From NCBI GenBank assembly GCA_964409165.1, contig CAYPCH010000041.1, positions 1-27,776 of the forward strand: a stretch of 27,776 nucleotides of DNA. Reading direction: 5' to 3'. Positions 24,318 through 27,776 of this stretch are shown here, piece by piece. The notes under the pieces are model-generated. The model ran no database searches and was not told the DNA's origin. It worked only from the letters and a program-made list of their open reading frames with translations. The position numbers and the translations under genes were made by a program. Within the stretch, counting starts at the first letter, position 1, and every line of letters starts with the position of its first letter. The stretch comes from CAYPCH01 sp964409165. GTDB taxonomy: Bacteria > Bacillota > Clostridia > Acetivibrionales > Acetivibrionaceae.

Positions 24318-25119
24318 AAATATAATTAAATTGTTTATTATTAAGCTAAGAAATTTAATTGAAAAAATAAGAACATCCTACACCGAGAGTTATCACGAAA
24401 AGATATTTGTTGACATCAAGGATTGCACGAGCATTAATGGGTTTGCTTTTGGACAAGGCTGGCATTTCCTTGTTGAAACACTTGAACAGTATAAAAAGAA
24501 CAGAAGCATTAAATATGAGGATACAGCTCTGGCTAAATATTACGAATGTTATCAGCCTCAGAACTTACTGGAAGCACTTTTTGGGAAGAATAAAACCGAT
24601 AATGATTCGGATTTTTTAGCATTAACAAAATATCGTTCTCCACAAAATGCACCTATGCCTTGGACTCCTATGAAGATGGTAACAAAAAGCTTCAAAAGAA
24701 ATTCGGGAGACTACGGGCCTAAGGATAAGTTTTCGAACTATGGAATACATAGGATGAGAAGATTAATCAGTATATATGGCAGTATTAAAGAAAATGGATT
24801 TGATGAGGAAAAGAATTCTGAAATAGGCGATCATATTAAAGGGATATTACTAAAAAGAAATAATGAATATAAGTTTCTTGTAGTAAATGGGAATCATAGA
24901 ATTGCTGCGCTCTCAGCTTTGGGATATCAAAAAGTCTCTGTCCGATCGTGTAAGAAATTCCCTTCAATTATCGATATTGATAATTGCCCAAATTGGCCGT
25001 GTGTAAAAAAAGGCATTTATAATGAAAATGCTGCAAGGAAGATACTTTTACATTACTTTGAGGAAAATGGACTTAATAAAGCCAAAGAATGGGGAATAGA
25101 TACGGAAGATAGCATCTGA
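24310..25119 (+). CDS. hypothetical protein with ParB/Srx-like nucleotide-binding motif
   Basis: 269 residues from the ATG at 24310, which has GGGGAG seven bases upstream; the ATG at 24304 is too close to it. The gene overlaps the preceding GT4 by 8 bases. The N-terminal 25 residues are basic and hydrophobic, perhaps membrane-associated. A long polar middle part includes RSPQNAPMPWTP and SGDYGPKDKFSNYGIHRM. The motif VVNGNHRIAALSALG at about 196-210 matches the DGNHRLAA turn of ParB/sulfiredoxin-fold proteins. Such folds bind nucleotides and include small-molecule kinases, e.g. archaeal SerK. A role in phosphorylating or otherwise modifying a sugar is possible but unproven. Confidence 0.65.
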   Translation: MFRNIIKLFIIKLRNLIEKIRTSYTESYHEKIFVDIKDCTSINGFAFGQGWHFLVETLEQYKKNRSIKYEDTALAKYYECYQPQNLLEALFGKNKTDNDSDFLALTKYRSPQNAPMPWTPMKMVTKSFKRNSGDYGPKDKFSNYGIHRMRRLISIYGSIKENGFDEEKNSEIGDHIKGILLKRNNEYKFLVVNGNHRIAALSALGYQKVSVRSCKKFPSIIDIDNCPNWPCVKKGIYNENAARKILLHYFEENGLNKAKEWGIDTEDSI

Positions 25120-25147
25120 TAGAAATCTTTTTTTGGAGGGAATCTAA

Positions 25148-26701
25148 TTGTCACATTCAAGTAAGGCAGCAAAATCAATTTTTATAATGATTTTATTTGG
25201 ATTAGGAAGTAAAATACTTGGATTTGTTAGAGAAATGTTGATTGCTGCGAAATTTGGCTCAGGAGTTGAAACGGATACTTTTTTTATAGCATTGGCTGCA
25301 ACAAGCCTTTTTACGTCTCTTTTTACCCAGTCATTAATAACCACAATGATACCTGTATTGTCTGAGATTGAAAAAAATGAAGGCAAAGAGGGAAAAAAAC
25401 AGCATACAAATAATTTGCTGAATATTGTTCTGCTTATTTCATTTGGTATAGTAATACTTGGATGGTTGTTTTCACCTTTGGTTGTAAAACTGTTGGCGCA
25501 TGGGTTTGAAGGGGAACAATTTGACTTGGCGGTAAAAATGATGCGAATAGGTATGCCTGTTGCTGTTTTCTCTGGTGTAGTTGGCATTTATAGAGGTTAT
25601 TTGCAAAGTGAATCAATGTTCATAGAATCATCAACATCCCAGTTTCCTTTTAACTTCACGTATATATTTTTTCTCCTGTTTTTATCATCGTTTTTTGGTA
25701 TCAAGGGTTTAATGGTTACCAGCGTATTAGCAGTGTTTTCTCAAATTCTAATCCAGGTTCCGGGAATAAAAAAGACTAATTACCGCTATGAATTTAAACT
25801 GGATTTTAAGGATGTCTACATACGAAAGATATTATACTTGGTTCTACCAGTTCTGGTTAGTGTTGCAGTAAATGACTTGAATAAAATTGTAGACAGGTCT
25901 TTAGCTTCTACACTTGCAGAAGGAAGCATATCGTCTTTAAACTATGCAGGCAAGCTTAATGGTTTGGTACTGGCTATATTTATTACTGCAATTGCAACAG
26001 TTCTATTTCCCATGTTGTCAAAAGAGGCGGTAAAAGAGAGTTGTGACAGTTTTAAGAGGTTGGTAAGAAACGGAGTAAATATTGTATTGTTAATAACAAT
26101 TCCTTCAATAATAGGTATGGTAATACTAGCTGAGCCAACAGTAAAGCTTGCCTTTGAGAGAGGTGCCTTTGATTCTATTGCAACTCAAATGACATCGCAG
26201 GCTTTAATATTTTATACTTTAGGTCTAGTGGGTATGGCATTAAGAACTTTTATTGAAAAAACATATTACTCTTTACAGGATACAAAAACTCCAATGATAA
26301 ATGGTTTTATAGCTGTTGGACTAAATATCATTTTGAACTTAATGCTGATTGGTTCAATGAAGCATAGAGGTTTAGCTTTAGCTACTTCAATATCTACAAC
26401 TTTGACAACGGTATACTTATTCTATGGTTTAAGAAAAAAGATTGGAGATTTGGGGAGTTTATCCATTCTGATATGCGGTTTAAAATCTTTAGCTTCTTCC
26501 ATTATAATGGGGATAATTGTCTATCTGACATACTATTCGTTAATAGATAGATTTGCAGGGAGCATAGTTATTGAGTCAAGTATATTATTATCATCAATAG
26601 GACTAGGTGCTCTTGTTTATTTGGTAATGCTATACTTGTTCAGAGTTTATGAAATTACTTGGTTTATTAATTTGTTTAAAAGAGGACTTAAAAAAAGCTG
26701 A
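25148..26701 (+). CDS. murJ: MurJ/MviN-family lipid-linked oligosaccharide flippase
   Basis: 517 residues from a TTG with GGAGGG seven bases upstream. About 14 membrane helices cover the sequence. The MurJ hallmarks are present: GLGSKILGFVREMLIAAKFGSG at the N-terminus, ETDTFFIALA, the loop GIYRGYLQS, and FTQSLITTMIPVL. MurJ flips lipid II, but relatives in polysaccharide operons can act as Wzx. No other flippase is encoded in this operon, and it is the last gene, so it likely exports the repeat unit made by the preceding genes. The housekeeping murJ is probably elsewhere. A short hairpin CCCAT/ATGGG (26705-26721) before a T-rich stretch may end the operon. Confidence 0.88.
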   Translation: MSHSSKAAKSIFIMILFGLGSKILGFVREMLIAAKFGSGVETDTFFIALAATSLFTSLFTQSLITTMIPVLSEIEKNEGKEGKKQHTNNLLNIVLLISFGIVILGWLFSPLVVKLLAHGFEGEQFDLAVKMMRIGMPVAVFSGVVGIYRGYLQSESMFIESSTSQFPFNFTYIFFLLFLSSFFGIKGLMVTSVLAVFSQILIQVPGIKKTNYRYEFKLDFKDVYIRKILYLVLPVLVSVAVNDLNKIVDRSLASTLAEGSISSLNYAGKLNGLVLAIFITAIATVLFPMLSKEAVKESCDSFKRLVRNGVNIVLLITIPSIIGMVILAEPTVKLAFERGAFDSIATQMTSQALIFYTLGLVGMALRTFIEKTYYSLQDTKTPMINGFIAVGLNIILNLMLIGSMKHRGLALATSISTTLTTVYLFYGLRKKIGDLGSLSILICGLKSLASSIIMGIIVYLTYYSLIDRFAGSIVIESSILLSSIGLGALVYLVMLYLFRVYEITWFINLFKRGLKKS

Positions 26702-26750
26702 GTACCCATTGAGAGTATGGGAGTTTTGCCTCTTTCATTTCACTTCAACA

Positions 26751-26822
26751 GGTCTAAAAAAGCTTCGGGACATCGAATCCCTTGCTTTTTGCCGGATTTC
26801 CTTTCAGAAAATGGCTCTAAAA
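26751..26822 (+). repeat. intergenic copy of the cpsD palindromic element
   Basis: This matches the cpsD units in their coding orientation. Shared blocks are CTTCGGGACATCGA and GCCGGATTTCCTTTCAG, with a similar AT-rich flank. It has one base less between the hairpins, and each hairpin carries a mismatch, so it is more decayed than the coding copies. It lies after the flippase gene, in opposite orientation to the cpsD copies. Confidence 0.8.
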
Positions 26823-26825
26823 ACG

Positions 26826-26855
26826 AAGTAGCTATTTGGCTTCAAATAGCTACTT
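26826..26855. repeat. 13-bp perfect hairpin in the convergent gap
   Basis: AAGTAGCTATTTG, loop GCTT, then the exact complement. It lies directly after the intergenic palindromic element and between the convergent flippase and cyclophilin genes. No T tract follows on either strand, so a classical terminator is not supported. It may block read-through or be part of a larger element. Confidence 0.6.
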
Positions 26856-26919
26856 GCACAAAAGTAGCAGTAAAAGTTGCATTTTTCCTAATTCATGATT
26901 TTATCTTTAAAATTCCTGT

Positions 26920-27447
26920 CTAAGCTTTTTCTACTTCGCCGTAATCTTCTCCAAAAGTATCAACTGTTACCGTCTTCATTCTCTGCTCTTCATGAGGTTT
27001 ATCCTCTGAATTCCTTTTTGTATTTACAATTTTGTCTACCTCATCCATCCCTTCTATAACAGTGCCAAAGGAAGCATACTGGCCGTCTAGGTGAGGAGAT
27101 TTGCTAACCATTATAAAAAACTGGGAACCTGCAGAGTTAGGAGACATGGATCTTGCCATTGAAATAACCCCACGGTCATGCTTGAGGTTATTTGTATGCC
27201 CGTTCATTGTGAATTCACCTCGTATGCTATAACCGGGACCGCCAGTACCGATACCTTCAGGACAGCCTCCTTGGATCATGAAATCCGGTATGACTCTGTG
27301 AAAAACAAGCCCATTATAATATTCCTTTTGAATTAGTGAAATAAAGTTTTTAACGGTATTAGGTGCAATATGAGGGAATAATTCAATTTTAATTTTATTA
27401 CCGTTTTCCATTTCAATTGTGACTAAAGGATTTTTTTTAGTGTTCAT
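26920..27447 (-). CDS. peptidyl-prolyl cis-trans isomerase, cyclophilin type
   Basis: 175 residues from the ATG at 27447, which has a CAGG site at a normal distance; a longer frame from 27489 lacks one. The family core is complete: VKNFISLIQKEYYNGLVFHRVIPDFMIQGG, with the catalytic Arg in FHR, then GTGGPGYSI, MARSMSPNSAGSQFFI and FGTVIEGMDEVDKI. No signal peptide, so it is a cytoplasmic folding helper of the PpiB kind. Convergent with the polysaccharide operon and not obviously linked to it. The acidic C-terminal tail (EDYGEVEKA) is short. Confidence 0.93.
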   Translation of the reverse strand: MNTKKNPLVTIEMENGNKIKIELFPHIAPNTVKNFISLIQKEYYNGLVFHRVIPDFMIQGGCPEGIGTGGPGYSIRGEFTMNGHTNNLKHDRGVISMARSMSPNSAGSQFFIMVSKSPHLDGQYASFGTVIEGMDEVDKIVNTKRNSEDKPHEEQRMKTVTVDTFGEDYGEVEKA

Positions 27448-27493
27448 GTTGAGATACCTGCTTTCTATATTAATATGTTTTTGCCACATTTTA

Positions 27494-27521
27494 TTTTTAC
27501 AGTTTTCTATTATGATGTCAA
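27494..27521 (-). promoter_or_regulatory. candidate promoter of the cyclophilin gene
   Basis: On the minus strand a perfect TTGACA (complement at 27516-27521) and TAAAAA (27494-27499) are 16 bp apart, about 50 bp before the start codon. The -10 is poor. Confidence 0.45.
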
Positions 27522-27622
27522 GAGATGTATTGACGTAAAGAAGAATTTTTTTACATTACTGATCTCAAAACTTTCTACTTAAAACCTTAACTTTCTTCAA
27601 ATAACTCACAATATCTTTTTCT

Positions 27623-27756
27623 CTTAACTTCTCCACTTATAGTATTTTAAGGCTGTGGTTGTTCGCAAGTTAAAGGCAAAAAGTTTACTTTTTGACCGCG
27701 ATGAGCAATGCTGCGTTAGCTGGCAAAGAGACCATAAATACTATGAAAAAGTTAAG
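27623..27756. repeat. 134-bp paired-end element, MITE or structured RNA
   Basis: CTTAACTT (27623-27630) and ATAGTATTT (27639-27647) pair in order with AAATACTAT (27736-27744) and AAGTTAAG (27749-27756). Inside lies a perfect 8-bp hairpin CAAAAAGT-TT-ACTTTTTG (27677-27694) and a GC-richer stretch rich in short palindromes. No ORF is seen in 27490-27776. No known RNA family was recognised. Confidence 0.5.
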
Positions 27757-27776
27757 TTGTATATCTTTTATTTAAG

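Noticed and set aside
26649..26923. Small ORFs after the flippase gene
   Set aside because: They overlap the flippase end and run through the palindromic element in different frames, with no ribosome binding site. They arise from the repeat.

Overview
The window looks like a scaffold from an AT-rich, spore-forming Firmicute of the clostridial type, perhaps near the cellulolytic Ruminiclostridium/Acetivibrio group. The evidence is strong GGAGG-type ribosome binding sites, frequent TTG starts, a copper-amine-oxidase-N domain secreted protein, a SpoVB-type flippase and a CpsB/C/D plus LoaP-like regulatory set. The genus is an inference. A run of 100 N at 13897-13996 marks an assembly gap.

Layout. 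Bases 1-3400 hold a partial gene, a small exported protein, a secreted putative metallopeptidase and a convergent HD-domain hydrolase. A MITE-like element sits in a REP-like hairpin between the first two complete genes. Bases 3599-6151 hold an ECF sigma factor, its membrane anti-sigma factor fused to an LCP-like domain, and a DUF218 (YdcF/SanA-like) membrane protein. A SpoVB-like flippase follows (6312-7919).

Bases 8007-11470 form a minus-strand regulatory operon. In transcription order it holds a small membrane protein, a LoaP/NusG-like antiterminator, a Wzz/CpsC chain-length protein, a CpsD tyrosine kinase and a CpsB phosphatase. Divergent from it, bases 12002-26701 form one long surface-polysaccharide operon. 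It begins with a probable UDP-bacillosamine route: a PglF-like dehydratase, a PglE-like aminotransferase and a Neisseria-PglB-like fusion of phosphoglycosyl transferase and acetyltransferase. Next come a GT4, a UDP-HexNAc dehydrogenase, a CapK/PaaK-like adenylating enzyme, a GT4, a Wzy-like polymerase, a GT4, a ParB-fold-like protein and a MurJ-family flippase. The implied logic is Wzx/Wzy-type assembly: bacillosamine (or a relative) loaded on undecaprenyl phosphate, extension by three glycosyltransferases, flipping, polymerisation, and length control by CpsC/D/B, with LoaP keeping RNA polymerase going through the long operon. A cyclophilin gene closes the window.

The most unusual signals are non-coding or repeat-like. 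(1) A 66-bp palindromic element is inserted twice, in frame, in the CpsD tail, and a related copy lies about 18 kb away in the intergenic space after the polysaccharide operon. (2) A 100-bp tandem array of long hairpins separates the dehydratase from the aminotransferase, and the assembly breaks inside it. (3) A zinc-finger anti-sigma factor is fused to an apparently catalytically degenerate LCP domain. (4) Several paired-arm structures occur in leaders: before loaP, before cpsC, and at the right end of the window.
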